NCBI GenBank assembly: GCA_963785565.1
Contig: CAWAVV010000027.1
Location: forward strand, 1-64,000
Direction: 5' to 3'
Source of the DNA: AP-15 sp963785565
Lineage (GTDB): Bacteria; Pseudomonadota; Alphaproteobacteria; ATCC43930; CGMCC-115725
Length of the DNA stretch: 64,000 nt
The position numbers and the translations under genes were made by a program. Shown here piece by piece: positions 43,902 to 54,194 of this stretch; the first letter of the stretch is position 1, and the number at the start of each line of letters is the position of its first letter. The notes under the pieces were generated by a model that saw only the letters and a list, made by a program, of their open reading frames with translations, was not told the DNA's origin and ran no database searches.

Positions 43902-45948
43902 CTAGCCTTCAGTCAGCCCGCGCTGGCGCAGTAACGCGGCGATGTCCGGGTCGCGACCGCGGAACGCACGATACAGCTCCATCGGGTCGCGCGTGTCGCC
44001 GGCGCTGTAGATGTCCTTGAGGCGGGCGGCCAGCGCCGGGTCAAACACGTCGCCCGCCTCGGTGAAGGCGGCGAACCCGTCGGCGTCCAGCACTTCGGCC
44101 CACAGATAAGCGTAATACCCGGCGGCATAGCCCCCGCCGGCGAACAGATGCTGGAAATGCGCCGGGCGATGGCGCAGGCCGATCTCGCGCGGGACTTCGT
44201 ACGTCGCCAGGAATTCGCGCTCGAACCGGTCCGGATCGAGATTTTCCGGGTGCGGGTCGCGGTGCAGCTCGAGGTCGATCAACGCGGAGGCGGTGTATTC
44301 GACCGTAGCAAAGCCCTCATTAAAGGTACGGGCAGCGAGCAACCGGCTCATCAACGCCTCGGGGATTGGCTCGCCGGTTTGGTAGTGGCGGGCGTATTTG
44401 CGCAAATTCTCCGGTACGGACATCCAGTGCTCGAAGACCTGCGACGGAAACTCGACGAAATCACGGCGCACCGCGGTGCCGGATTGCGAGGGATAACGCA
44501 CCCGGCTTAACAATGTGTGCAGGCCGTGACCGAATTCGTGAAACAGGGTCTCGGCGTCGTCGAAGCTCAATAGAGTGGGCTCGCCCCCCGCGGAGTCGGA
44601 TTTCGAAAAGTTGTTGTTGTTGACGACGATCGGCGCCACCGGCCCGTCCAGATTCTGCTGATCGCGGTAGCGGCTCGACCAGGCGCCCGAATGCTTGCCG
44701 GGCCGGGCGAAATTGTCGTGCAGGAACAGGCCGACATGGGCGCCGGCCCGGTCGCGCACCTCCCACACCCGAACATCGGGATGGTAGACCGGCAGATCGC
44801 CGCGGGCGGTAAAGGTCAGGCCGAACAGGTGCCCAGCGGTGTCGAACGCCGCCGCGACCATGTTGTCGAGCACGAAGTAGGGCTTCACCTCGGCCTCGTC
44901 GAGATCGTATTGGGCACGACGCACCTTCTCGGCGTAGTAGCGCCAATCCCACGGTTCGAGAGGCTCGTTGAGCCCCTCGGCGCGGGCCATACCCTCGAGC
45001 GCCGCGCGCTCGGCGCTCGCCTTTTTCTTGGCCGGGTCCCAGACTTCCAGCAGCAGCCGCTCGACCGCGTCGGTGGTTTTGGCCATCGAATCGTCGAGCC
45101 GATAGGCGGCAAAATTCTCGTAGCCGAGGAGCCGGGCCTGCTCGGCGCGCAAGGCCATGATCTCGCGGATCAGCGGCGTGTTGTCGGCATCGCCCGGATG
45201 GCTGCCGCGCGCGGTCCATGCCTCGTGCGCGGTGCGGCGCAAATCGCGGCGCGACGAGAAGGTCAGGAACGGCTCGATCGAGGAGCGGGCGAGGGTGACG
45301 ACGTACCGGCCAGGAAGCTCGCGCTCTGCGGCGGCCTGCGCCGCGGCGGCGCGGGCAAAGCCGGGGAGGCCGTCGAGATCGGCCTCGTCGAGGACCAGCC
45401 GCCATTCGCGCTCGTCATGCAAGACGTTCTGGCCAAACAAGGTGTGCAATGTCGCCAGACGCTCGCTGATCGCGGCCATGCGGCGCCTTCTGGGCGGGGC
45501 CGAGCCGCGCCCCGGCGCGCACGAAGCGCAGATGATGGCGTTCGAGCAGGCGCATCTGGTCCTCCGCCAGCCCGAGCTGGCCGCGCCGTGCATAGAGGTC
45601 GGCGATCCGCGCGAACAAGCCCGGGTCGAGCGCGATGCGCATTTGGTGCTGGGCGAGCTTGGGCGCGTAATCGCGCGCGATCGCTTCGAGCGCCGGGTTG
45701 GTGTCGCTCGAATCGAGATTGGAGAAGACGCGGCGCACCCGATCGAGCAATCGCCCGCTGCGCTCGATCGCCTCGATCGTGTCGGCGAAGCCCGGCGGGG
45801 CAGGGGAGGCGACGATCGCCGCGATCTCGGCGATCTGCTCGTCCATGCCGCGGTCAAACGCCGGCGGGAAATGCTCGGGACGGATGCGATCGAACGGTGG
45901 CATGCCGAACGGCGTGTCCCAGTCGGTGAAAAACGGGTTCTCGGTCAT
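43902..45948 (-). CDS. M3-family oligopeptidase (Dcp/OpdA-like), frameshifted
   Basis: A zinc peptidase of about 680 residues that degrades oligopeptides. It starts MTENPFFTDWDTPFGMPPFD and has the zinc motif FHEFGHGLHTLL with downstream NEGFATVEYTASALID. Near 45484 one extra base (GCGCCGC) breaks the frame; both halves align with one continuous family member. The start at 45948 is the family-like ATG. The lesion probably reflects sequence error, as the catalytic part is well preserved. Confidence 0.85.
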
Positions 45949-46144
45949 TCGGCTTCCTCATCGGCTCGCGACGATCGTCACAGCATCATATCGTTACAGC
46001 ATCATAAAGCACGTCAGCGGACTAGCCGGGGAAAGATATGACAGAAATGATCCGCCTCGCAGTACGGGGTGGTGATCCTTGCGCTCGGGCGCGGCACGGG
46101 CAACACTCGTCCGCTGACGGCTTATGATCGGCGGAGGGAAAAAG

Positions 46145-47079
46145 ATGCGCGTCGGATTTATCGGCCTCGGCATGATGGGCAAGGGCATGGCGGCCAATCT
46201 GCAGAAGGCCGGGCACGAGCTCGTCGTCCATGATCTGAGCCGTGCCGCGGCCGAGCCGTTCCTGGCAAAGGGTGCGGTCTGGGCCAATTCGCCGAAGCAG
46301 GTCGCCGAGCAGACCGAGATGGTCTTCACCTCATTGCCGGTGCCGGCCGATGTCGAGCAGGTAGCGCTCGGGCCAACGGGCTGATCGAGGGCATGCGCCC
46401 CGACACCGCTTTTTTCGACATGTCGACCAATTCGGTAGCTGTCGTGCGCAAGATCAACGCCGCCTTTGCCGAGAAGAACCTCTACATGCTCGATTCGCCG
46501 GTCAGCGGCGGCCCTTCTGGTGCGGCCAGCGGCAAGATGGCGATCTGGGTCGGCGGCGACGAGCAGATCTTCAACCGCCACAAACCGGTGCTCGACGCGA
46601 TGGGCGACCAGGCCGCCTATATCGGCCCGATCGGCGCCGGCACGATCGCCAAGCTCGTGCACAACTGCACCAGCGCCGTGATGGGGGTGGCGCTCGCCGA
46701 GGTCTTCACGATGGGGATCAAGGCCGGTGTCGAGCCGCTCGAGCTGTGGGAGGCGGTGCGCCAGGGTGCGACCGGCCGGCAGCGGACTTTCGACCGGCTC
46801 GGCCGGTTTCTATCGGGCAAGCACGACCCGGCGGATTTCGCCTTGCGCCTGTTGCACAAGGATGTCGGGCTCGCGGTCGGTCTCGGGCGCGAGGTCGGGG
46901 TGCCGATGCGCCTCGCCAACATGGCCTATGAGGAATTGACCGAAGCGATGAACCGCGGCTGGAATACCCGCAATAGCACCGTCGGGCAGCTGTTGCAGGT
47001 CGAGCGCTCCGGTATCGAGCCGCCCGCCGTCGACCCGGATCGGGTGCAGGCGATCCTCGACGCCGACAAGCCGAAGTGA
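46145..47079 (+). CDS. 3-hydroxyisobutyrate dehydrogenase-family protein, frameshifted
   Basis: A beta-hydroxyacid dehydrogenase of about 311 residues. It begins MRVGFIGLGMMGKGMAANLQ (dinucleotide fold), then has SPVSGGPSGAASGKM (substrate motif) and the catalytic Lys in GTIAKLVHNC. A missing base at about 46373 separates ALGxNGLIEGMRPDT from the first part. ATG 46145 has GGAGGG upstream. It may act on 3-hydroxyisobutyrate, tartronate semialdehyde or similar. Confidence 0.85.
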
Positions 47080-47133
47080 GGCGCAATAGCCGGCCCTGAT
47101 CCGTAATACGGACTCTCGCGCAGGTTCCAAGCT

Positions 47134-47536
47134 TTACAGGATCGCGTTGGACCACGGCCGCGGGCCCGCGCCGAGCCGCTCAAGAGCGTCGTCGACGACG
47201 GTCAAGTCGGGATTGAAGCGCTTCAGCTGAGCGATCATTGCTTTCCGCAATGGTTCCGTGTCAGCCGGCAACATCCCATTATCGGCCCAAAATCTCTTTG
47301 TTTTATCAAAGTAGCCGACAGTGTGGAGGAATGCGGCGGCAAAATAATATGAGTCTGGTATCATGTCACCCTTGTCAGGGTTTATTATGTCGCCAGTGTT
47401 TCTCACTGAATGATGAAGACACCACTCAAGCTTTTTTTGCAATCTCCTGGCTGGCCTGCCGCCGTTGGTCGGGGCGCATATGTGGCCAGCAACGCCAGAA
47501 CAGATCTACCACATCATAGTTATTATGATCCGTCAT
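47134..47536 (-). CDS. Unknown protein B of a two-gene operon, frameshifted
   Basis: About 135 residues if the frame is restored. It starts MTDHNNYDVVDLFWRCWPH at 47536, runs to QEIAKK, then breaks in a run of seven A (plus-strand T7 near 47431-47437) and continues LEWCLHHSVRNTGDIINPD to the end at 47134. A run of six A would give one clean protein. No family is recognised. It starts 9 bases after the stop of gene A and is less GC-rich than its neighbours. Confidence 0.6.
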
Positions 47537-47545
47537 TTTTGAATT

Positions 47546-48326
47546 TTAAAGCCAGCCTTGAGGATATTGATCGTCATTCATGTTGAGTAGCGTATCGATC
47601 AGGAGCGGCCACCAGCGTACCAGATGAGGAGCGTAGCGTACCATGTGAAAGGTCAGACTGAGATCCGTCGTCCTGATTTCATTCCCTGGTTGTCGGTGAT
47701 GTAAGTCACACCGAAAAAGGCGGTTGTTGGGTTTTGCCAATCTTGAATAAACCGTTCCAGCACTGGCACGAAACCGGATCCGCTCAGATCGCCGGCTTGC
47801 CCGCCCTGCAACAAGCGCGCGATCACCGATATCGCGAGATTGAGTTCTTTGCGATTGTCCCGCCCACAACGCGTCACATCCGACCAGCACAAATCCTGCA
47901 GATAGGTAACCATGCGCCCCGGGTCATCGATGCAATCGAGAAAAGTCGGCTGCAAGCGCCACGGCCATTTCCTGGCCAGGAGCTGGTCGGTCGAGCGGTC
48001 GAGTTTCAAAAAGAACACTTCGGTACCAGGCGCAAAATTGCCATCGCTATCCTGGGTTAGCCCATGGGAAAGTCGACGCAAACGAGCGCCTTCTATAAGC
48101 GTTCGACTGCATGAGATGCAGCGCTGTCATCGCTGGTGCAGCTGATGCGCCATTCTGCCTCGAAGAGATGGTCTCTCGCCCAGCTCGTGTCGCAGCCAGC
48201 GAATTCGCGCTCGGAAAGCGTTTCTTCGGCGCCCTCCATTACGTCATTTACCTGCTTCGACAACTCCTTCATTTTCGGGAATGCGTCGTACAGCGCTTTT
48301 TTTGGAATATAAGGGAGATCTGCCAT
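47546..48326 (-). CDS. Unknown protein A of a two-gene operon, frameshifted
   Basis: About 260 residues in three frame pieces. It starts MADLPYIPKKALYDAFPKMK at 48326 with GGAGGG upstream. A one-base shift near 48095 leads to LIEGARLRRLSHGLTQDSDG and PWRLQPTFLDCIDDPGRMVT. A second shift near 47685 leads to IRTTDLSLTFHMVRYAPHLV and the end PQGWL. It is rich in Trp, Asp and Leu with no transmembrane segment or known motif. Together with gene B it looks like a transferred accessory pair. Confidence 0.6.
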
Positions 48327-48646
48327 CGAGACCCTCCAAGAAAAGCTTCGAAGCAAGAAGACACCTGCTTGCGTCACTACCGATCATAGCGGCCCGAACG
48401 TCCACTCGCACAAACTCCCTTGGGAGACCCTGTGCGTAAACTGAGAGTAGGCGACGCGTAGCGGGGCTGTCTTCCGAAGTTCCTTTATTGAGAAATTCGC
48501 ATGCTTGTTATATACGAAACCAGACGAGAAACCGCGCCGCCGCCTGAGGAAACGCCGCCCGAGTGCTTGCCGAGAATGCCGCGACCTGTGTTTAGGCCTG
48601 ATCAATTTAGGCGAAACGGGCGCTTTATCGTGACCCCCGCCCTACG
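48327..48646. other. Intergenic region, no supported gene
   Basis: 320 bases upstream of protein A, probably holding its promoter. Near 48591-48611 is a 21-base stretch that matches 21465-21485 at 19 positions. No gene is seen. Confidence 0.45.
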
Positions 48647-49861
48647 CTACCACGCCTCGCGGCCGCGGGCGGGGCGGGCGAGGCCAGGGCCGGCCTCGGC
48701 CAGCTCGCGCGCCGCGGCCTGCTCGGCTTCGTGCTTGTCGAACATCGCCTTGGCGGCGGCCTGGCGCTTGGCGCTGAACTCGGTCCGGTTGTCGCCGGAC
48801 CATTGGTAGGAGGCGGCGCGCGGCGCGTTGGCCCGGCTGAAATGCGGCATCACATAGCGCGCGTAGAGCTCGTAGGAGCGCTTGGTCGCCTCCCAATCGG
48901 CCCAGTTGTGCGCCTGATGCAGGAACGCGCCGAACGCGCCTTGCTTGTCCTGCAGCCGCTCGATCAGCGCGATCGCGTCATCGGGGGTGCCGCAGACGCC
49001 GTAGCGGTTCTCGACAAACCATTCGAGCGGGTCCTGGCCCGCCGGCACGATAAAGCGCGGCTGGTTGTTGTTGGCGTAGCCGAGATAGCGCTCAAAGCCG
49101 AATTTGGCGTTGGCGTAGGCCTGCTCGCGGGTCTCGGCGATGTGCATCGGGCCGACGAGGCGCAGCCGGTCGGGTCCATCGTCGCGGCCGTGCTCGGCGG
49201 CAACATCATTGGCGATCTGCCAGTTCGACGACAGCGCCTCGTAGCCGAACGGGTTGGTCGCGGCGACGCAGATCATGCCGAGGTCGTATTTGCCGGCGAG
49301 CCGCCCGCCCGACGGCGTGTTCGAGCTGACCACCGCGACCTCGGGATATGGCTTGGTATAGGGCAGCAGGTGCAGCCGGGCGCCCTCCATCGTGTACCAG
49401 TCGGTCTTCTCGGTGACGGTCTCGCCGCGGAACAGGCGCAGGATCGCATCGATCGCCTCGGCCATGCGGTCGCGCTGGGTCAGCGGGTCGATGCCCATCA
49501 TGATCGCGTCGCCGGCGAGGAGGCCGGGGCCGGCGCCGAACATGACCCGGCCGCGCGTCATGTGGTCGAGCTGGACGATGCGGTCGGCGACCATCATCGG
49601 GTGATGGTAGGGCAGCGAGATGACGCCGGTGCCGAGGCGGATGTTCTTGGTGCGCTCGGCGGCGAAGGCGATGAAGATCTCGGGCGAGCTGATGATCTCG
49701 AACCCGGCCGAATGGTGCTCGCCGATCCAGGCCTCGTGAAAGCCGAGCTTGTCGAGCCACGCCATCAGTTCGAGGTCGCGCTCGAGGCACTGGGTCGGGT
49801 TCTCCTCGTTCGGATGGAACGGCGGCAGAAAGATCCCGTGGCGCAGATTGGTCAGTGACAT
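48647..49861 (-). CDS. LLM-class flavin-dependent monooxygenase (luciferase-like)
   Basis: A 404-residue flavin-dependent oxidoreductase with the bacterial-luciferase TIM barrel. Recognisable parts are DKLGFHEAWIGEHHSAGFE, RLGTGVISLPYHHPMMVADR and RGRVMFGAGPGLLAGD. It is close in layout to limonene-monooxygenase-type and F420/FMN enzymes. The substrate is unknown. It is divergent from the RidA gene across 142 bases. Confidence 0.87.
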   Translation of the reverse strand: MSLTNLRHGIFLPPFHPNEENPTQCLERDLELMAWLDKLGFHEAWIGEHHSAGFEIISSPEIFIAFAAERTKNIRLGTGVISLPYHHPMMVADRIVQLDHMTRGRVMFGAGPGLLAGDAIMMGIDPLTQRDRMAEAIDAILRLFRGETVTEKTDWYTMEGARLHLLPYTKPYPEVAVVSSNTPSGGRLAGKYDLGMICVAATNPFGYEALSSNWQIANDVAAEHGRDDGPDRLRLVGPMHIAETREQAYANAKFGFERYLGYANNNQPRFIVPAGQDPLEWFVENRYGVCGTPDDAIALIERLQDKQGAFGAFLHQAHNWADWEATKRSYELYARYVMPHFSRANAPRAASYQWSGDNRTEFSAKRQAAAKAMFDKHEAEQAAARELAEAGPGLARPARGREAW

Positions 49862-50003
49862 TGCACCCTCGCTGGGTTACCGGTTTTGTCGCGGGCCGAG
49901 GCCCGTGAGACAGCGCTCGGGCGATGCTAGCGAAGATCGCGGGGCAGGGGAACTCCCGCTCCCGCACGGCGATCGTCAGGCGCCAGCCAGCGGGAGGGAC
50001 AAG

Positions 50004-50420
50004 ATGGCGATCAAACGCGAGAAGATTCAGCCCCAGGGCATCAATGTCCGCATGGTCAACGGCCAGGCTAGATACACCCAGGTCGTCACCGTCAGCGGCA
50101 CCGGCAAGATGATCTTCGTCGCCGGCCAGCTGGCGCGCAACGCGGAAGGGTTCTGCGTCGGCAAAGGCGACATGCGCGCCCAGATCCAGCAGGTCGGCGA
50201 GAACATCAAGACCTGTCTCGAAGCCGCCGGCGCCACCTTGGCCGACATCGTCAAGACCAACACCTTCGTCACCAATTACGAGGAGTTCGCCAAACATCCG
50301 GACATGCGGATGCGCTATTTCGGCCCGGCGACGCCGACCAGCACGACGGTCGAGATCAGCCGCCTCGCCGACCCCGACGCGATGATCGAGATCGAGGCGA
50401 TCGCCGTCATCGACGACTGA
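50004..50420 (+). CDS. RidA/YjgF/RutC-family protein
   Basis: 138 residues. The family removes reactive enamine/imine intermediates or acts in pyrimidine and amine catabolism. Conserved parts are IFVAGQLARNAEGFCVGKGD, QVGENIKTCLEAAGATLADI and the end VEISRLADPDAMIEIEAIAV. ATG 50004 follows GGGAGGG. Its place beside a flavin monooxygenase is reminiscent of Rut-like catabolic sets, but the partners are not homologous enough to claim that pathway. Confidence 0.88.
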   Translation: MAIKREKIQPQGINVRMVNGQARYTQVVTVSGTGKMIFVAGQLARNAEGFCVGKGDMRAQIQQVGENIKTCLEAAGATLADIVKTNTFVTNYEEFAKHPDMRMRYFGPATPTSTTVEISRLADPDAMIEIEAIAVIDD

Positions 50421-50615
50421 CAAGGCGATGGCGGAGGCCGCCAGAGGCCTCCGGCGCGCAGGGCGCAGAGGCGATCGACGATCCTTACAGACGCCATTCG
50501 GCCCATTGGGCTCGGCGCGCCGTTAGACCGCTCTTGTGCCGCAGGCCACCGCAACTTAGCTTACGGGACCCGTACCGATCGGGCGTAGGATTAAGCTGAA
50601 CGTAAGGGAGAGCAC

Positions 50616-50936
50616 ATGGATCACTATCTGCTGATCGAATCGCGCGATCCTTTCGAGTCGAACGACGTCGCACACTACTACGAACTGTCGAAGGGTCTCG
50701 TCGAGGCCGGCAACGAAGTGACCCTTCTGCTGGTCCAAAATGGTGTGTTGGCGGCCCGACCGTCAGCCCATTCCGCCACTCTGTCGGCGCTCGGACGCAG
50801 CGGTGTCAAGGTCCTCGCGGACGATTTCTCGCTTAAGGAGCGAGGCATCTCGAAGCTGGCCGAGGGTGTCGTCGCTGCCCCGATCGACATCGTCGTCGAT
50901 CATCTCGAGGCGGGTCACAAAACGCTCTGGCACTGA
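50616..50936 (+). CDS. DsrE-like sulfur-relay-family protein 1
   Basis: A 106-residue alpha/beta protein (MDHYLLIESRDPFESNDVAHYYELSKGLVE; VTLLLVQNGVLAA) resembling DsrE/TusD/TusB-fold subunits. It has no cysteine at the usual active position, like the non-catalytic subunits. It is the first of three tandem genes of the same fold, 10 bases before the second. Confidence 0.68.
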   Translation: MDHYLLIESRDPFESNDVAHYYELSKGLVEAGNEVTLLLVQNGVLAARPSAHSATLSALGRSGVKVLADDFSLKERGISKLAEGVVAAPIDIVVDHLEAGHKTLWH

Positions 50937-50946
50937 GGAGGCGACG

Positions 50947-51357
50947 ATGCCTAAAAAAACCCTGACTTTCGCGCTGATGGATGCGCCCTACGAGTCGGCA
51001 AACCTGACCACCGCATTTCGCATTCTCGACGCGGCCGCGCGACGCGGCCACGACATCAACGTGTTTGCGTATGAGGGAGCCGCAGCGCTCGCGTTCGCAC
51101 CCCAGACGCCGCACCCCAACCCGGTGCACGGCAAAAACGTCGCCGAAGAGAACCATCCCACGACGAAAGATCAGGTCGCGGCCCTGTTGGCCGAGGCTGT
51201 GAGGAATGGCGGCAAGGTCGACTGGGTAAACTGCGGCATGTGCGTCGACGAACGTGGCGTCAACCAGTTCGTCCCCGGTACGCGACGCGGCTCGCCGGCC
51301 GATTTTCAGGCCTTCACCGAAGCATCCGACAACACCCTTGTCATCCCGACGAAATGA
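50947..51357 (+). CDS. DsrE-like sulfur-relay-family protein 2 with CxxC
   Basis: 136 residues. It begins MPKKTLTFALMDAPYESANL and contains VDWVNCGMCVDERGV, a CxxC pair at the position where DsrE/TusD carry the sulfur-accepting cysteine. GAGGAGG precedes ATG 50947. It is the likely catalytic member of the trio. Confidence 0.7.
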   Translation: MPKKTLTFALMDAPYESANLTTAFRILDAAARRGHDINVFAYEGAAALAFAPQTPHPNPVHGKNVAEENHPTTKDQVAALLAEAVRNGGKVDWVNCGMCVDERGVNQFVPGTRRGSPADFQAFTEASDNTLVIPTK

Positions 51358-51366
51358 GGCGCGGCC

Positions 51367-51755
51367 ATGGCCAAGAAGTCATTGAACATCGTCGAGTCGG
51401 CCTATCGCGCCGTAATGGAAGAGCAGGATGACACGATCTTGTGGCTGCTTGCCGCGATGCAGGGTGCCGGGGGCGCGCACACGGTGGTGCTGCGGGGCAA
51501 TGCGGTGAACTACGCGATCGCGGGCAAGGGGTTTCGGGCCTGACAGTCGGGGAATGGAAGCAGACCCAGGCGCCGAAGATGGATCGGGACGTCATTGACC
51601 TGATGGAGAATCGCAAGATTCCAGTGTACATCGTCGAGGAAGATCTGGCCGAGCGCGGAATCGGGCGCGATGAACTCGTGCCGGGCGTCAAGCTTCTCTC
51701 ACGCAAGGCGTTGCCGGCTCTCTTCGCCGAGTACGAGATCGTCTCCCACTGGTAG
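51367..51755 (+). CDS. DsrE-like sulfur-relay-family protein 3, frameshifted
   Basis: About 129 residues. It starts MAKKSLNIVESAYRAVMEEQ at 51367, then a one-base shift near 51533 in GGGGTTTCGGGCC, then LTVGEWKQTQAPKMDRDVID and VYIVEEDLAERGIGRDELV to 51755. The fold resembles DsrH/DsrF-type partners. It begins 9 bases after gene 2, so the three form an operon. Confidence 0.65.
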
Positions 51756-51860
51756 CCCGCGTGCGAGCGGCCGATCCGGCCGAGAACGCGAGCGATCTCA
51801 AACGGCATAACCAAGGCCGCGGTTTCGGCACCGTGCCGAGCGGATGAAGAAGGGACGCTG

Positions 51861-53065
51861 TCAGCCGATCACCCCGGCCTCCCGCATCGCGCGGATCTCG
51901 GCGTCGGGATAGCCGGCTTCGCGCAGTATCTCGTCGCTGTGCTGGCCGACGTCGGGGGCGGGGCGCGGCGGCACCTTTTCCTGGCCGGCGATCCATAGCG
52001 GGCTGTTGACGGTCAGCGAGCTGCCGTCGGTGAACGGCACCAGCGCCTCGCTGGCGAGGATCTGCTCGTCCTCGTGGATCTCGTCCATATCGGCGACGAT
52101 GCCGAAGATCAGCCCGGCCTCGTCGAGGATCGCGGCGCCATTCGGCCTGGTCCTTGGTCGCGAAGATCCCGTCGAGGATCGGGATCAGCACGCGGGCATT
52201 GGCCTCGCGCGAGGCGTGCGTGGCAAAGCGCGGATCGTCGAGCGCGTCCGACGCCATGCACGCCTTGAACTTGTCCCAGCGCCATTCGTCGGCGGCAATC
52301 GACAACAAAATCCAGCGATTGTCGCGGCAGCGGTAATGGATGCGCAGCGCATTGACCCCGCGCTCGCGCGGCGGCTGCGGCACGACCTTCTCGCCGCACA
52401 ACGCCGCCTGCACCGAGCAGCCATTGGCCCACAGCCCGTTCGCCAGCAACGACGAGCCGACATAGGCGCCCTTGCCGGTGCGCTCGCGCTGATAGAGCGC
52501 GGTGACGATCGCGCCATAGGTGCCCATCGCCGAGGGATGGTCGCCCATGCCCGGCAAGGAGCGCGCCGGGGCGGCCTCCTCGCCGGCGCGCACCAGATGC
52601 ATCAGCCCGGAGCGCGCCCACCATGCGGTCGCGTCGAAGCCGGGCTTGTCGGCCTCGGGGCCGGTTTCGCCATAGCCGGTGAACGAGGCGTAGATCAGCC
52701 GCGGGTTGAGCGGCGCCAGTTCCTCATAGGTGATGCCCAGCCGGCGGCGCACCGGCGGCGGATAGTTGGTGATGAACACGTCGGCCTCCGCGACCAGCCG
52801 GCGCAGCACCGCCTGCCCGTCCGGCGAGCGCAGGTCGAGCGCCAGGCTGCGTCTTGTTGCGGCCGTCGAGCACAAAGCCGGGATTGCCGGCGAGCCCCGG
52901 CCCGATCGGCGGCTGCGCCCGGCGGCGATAGGGGTCGCCCGCACCCGGCGGCTCGATCTTGATCACCTCGGCGCCGAAATCCGACATCACCGTCGCCGCC
53001 GCCGGGCCGGCGATAAAGCTGGCGCAGTCGATCACCTTCAACCCGTCGAAGACGCGCTCGCCCAT
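51861..53065 (-). CDS. CaiB/BaiF-type (class III) CoA-transferase, frameshifted twice
   Basis: About 400 residues. It starts MGERVFDGLKVIDCASFIAG and contains SDFGAEVIKIEPPGAGDPYR. After a shift near 52855 it continues SLALDLRSPDGQAVLRRLV and PGFDATAWWARSGLMHL, which holds the catalytic Asp. After another near 52140 it ends LIFGIVADMDEIHEDEQILA to 51861. The family transfers CoA between carboxylic acids without a free intermediate. It lies 20 bases after the MBL-fold gene and is probably co-transcribed with it. Confidence 0.8.
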
Positions 53066-53085
53066 CGACGAATCTCCCCGCAATT

Positions 53086-53939
53086 TCAGACGGCGAGGCG
53101 GAAGGCCTCGCCGTCGCGGCACGATACGGCCGGCGGTGCGGCCGGCGAAATGCGTGCCGATGACCAGGATCGGGGTATCGGCAAGGCGGGTCAACATCCG
53201 CTCGCGCGTCTGGCCGCGCCGCGGCCGGATCGGAATCGGCGGTCGACGACCAGTCGGGCCGCGCGATCTGGCAAGGGTGGTGCATGAAATCGCCGGTGAT
53301 CAGCGCCTCCTCGCCCTCCGAGGCGATGCGCAGGCTGACATGGCCCGGCGTGTGGCCTGGGGTCGGCATCAGGCTGATTTCGTCGCAGATCCGGTGGTCG
53401 GTCTCGACCAGATCGACGAGGCCTGCATCGAAGACCGGCGTCACCGAATCGGCGAGCACGGCCGCCATGTCCTCGCGTTCATGCTGCGTCGTCCAATGCG
53501 CGAATTCGACCCGGCCCATCAGATAGCGCGCCTGGGGGAAGGTCGGGACCCAGCGTCCGTCGACCAGCATCGTGTTCCAGCCGACATGGTCGACATGGAG
53601 ATGGGTGCAGACCACCGTATCGATCGTCTCGCGGGCATAGCCGGCGGCGGCGAGATCGGCGAGGAAAGTCGTCTGCAGCCGGTTCCAGGTCGGGATGCGG
53701 CGGTTCTCCTTGTCGTTGCCGAGGCAGGTGTCGACGATGATGCGCCGGCTCGGCGTCTCGACGACGAGCGCATGGATACTCATCTTCAGCCGGCCGCGCT
53801 CGTCGGCGAAATCCGGCCGCAGCCAGTCGATCGGCAAGATCTCCTCATAGGTCGCCTGGGGCAGCAGAAACCGGCTGCCGCCGGTGACTTCGAGCTCGAC
53901 GATCTTGGTCACCGTGACCGCGCCGATCCGCCATTTCAT
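53086..53939 (-). CDS. MBL-fold metallohydrolase (lactonase-like), frameshifted at C-terminus
   Basis: About 283 residues. It begins MKWRIGAVTVTKIVELEVTG after GGAGGCGAGT. The metal motif is VCTHLHVDHVGWN, followed by TPGHTPGHVSLRI and ITGDFMHHP, the layout of AHL-lactonase/quinolone-type hydrolases. A shift near 53210 is needed to reach MLTRLADTPILVIGTHFAG, and another near 53125 to reach the stop at 53086. The substrate is unknown. Confidence 0.78.
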
Positions 53940-54194
53940 ACTCGCCTCCGTTTGCGGGTGATCCTCCCGGAGATAGATTATCGGCTGGTCGGTCCTCGCC
54001 GCCACCACCATCGCTGGAAGGCTCGGGCATTTTTAGAGCCCGACAAAACTGGGCCGTCGGCACGAGTTGACACGCCGCCTAAGACCGTTCTCGATCTCGG
54101 GACGTTGAAAGCTATTAGCGGATTGTGTTCGCTTACGTCCGCGGCCTACTTTCCGTCATCCGCGGCGACCAGCGTGTCCATTGTCCGTGGGATA

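Noticed and set aside
47546..48326. Interpretation of the pieces as three separate small genes
   Set aside because: The pieces join into one plausible protein with two single-base shifts and share one ribosome site at 48326.
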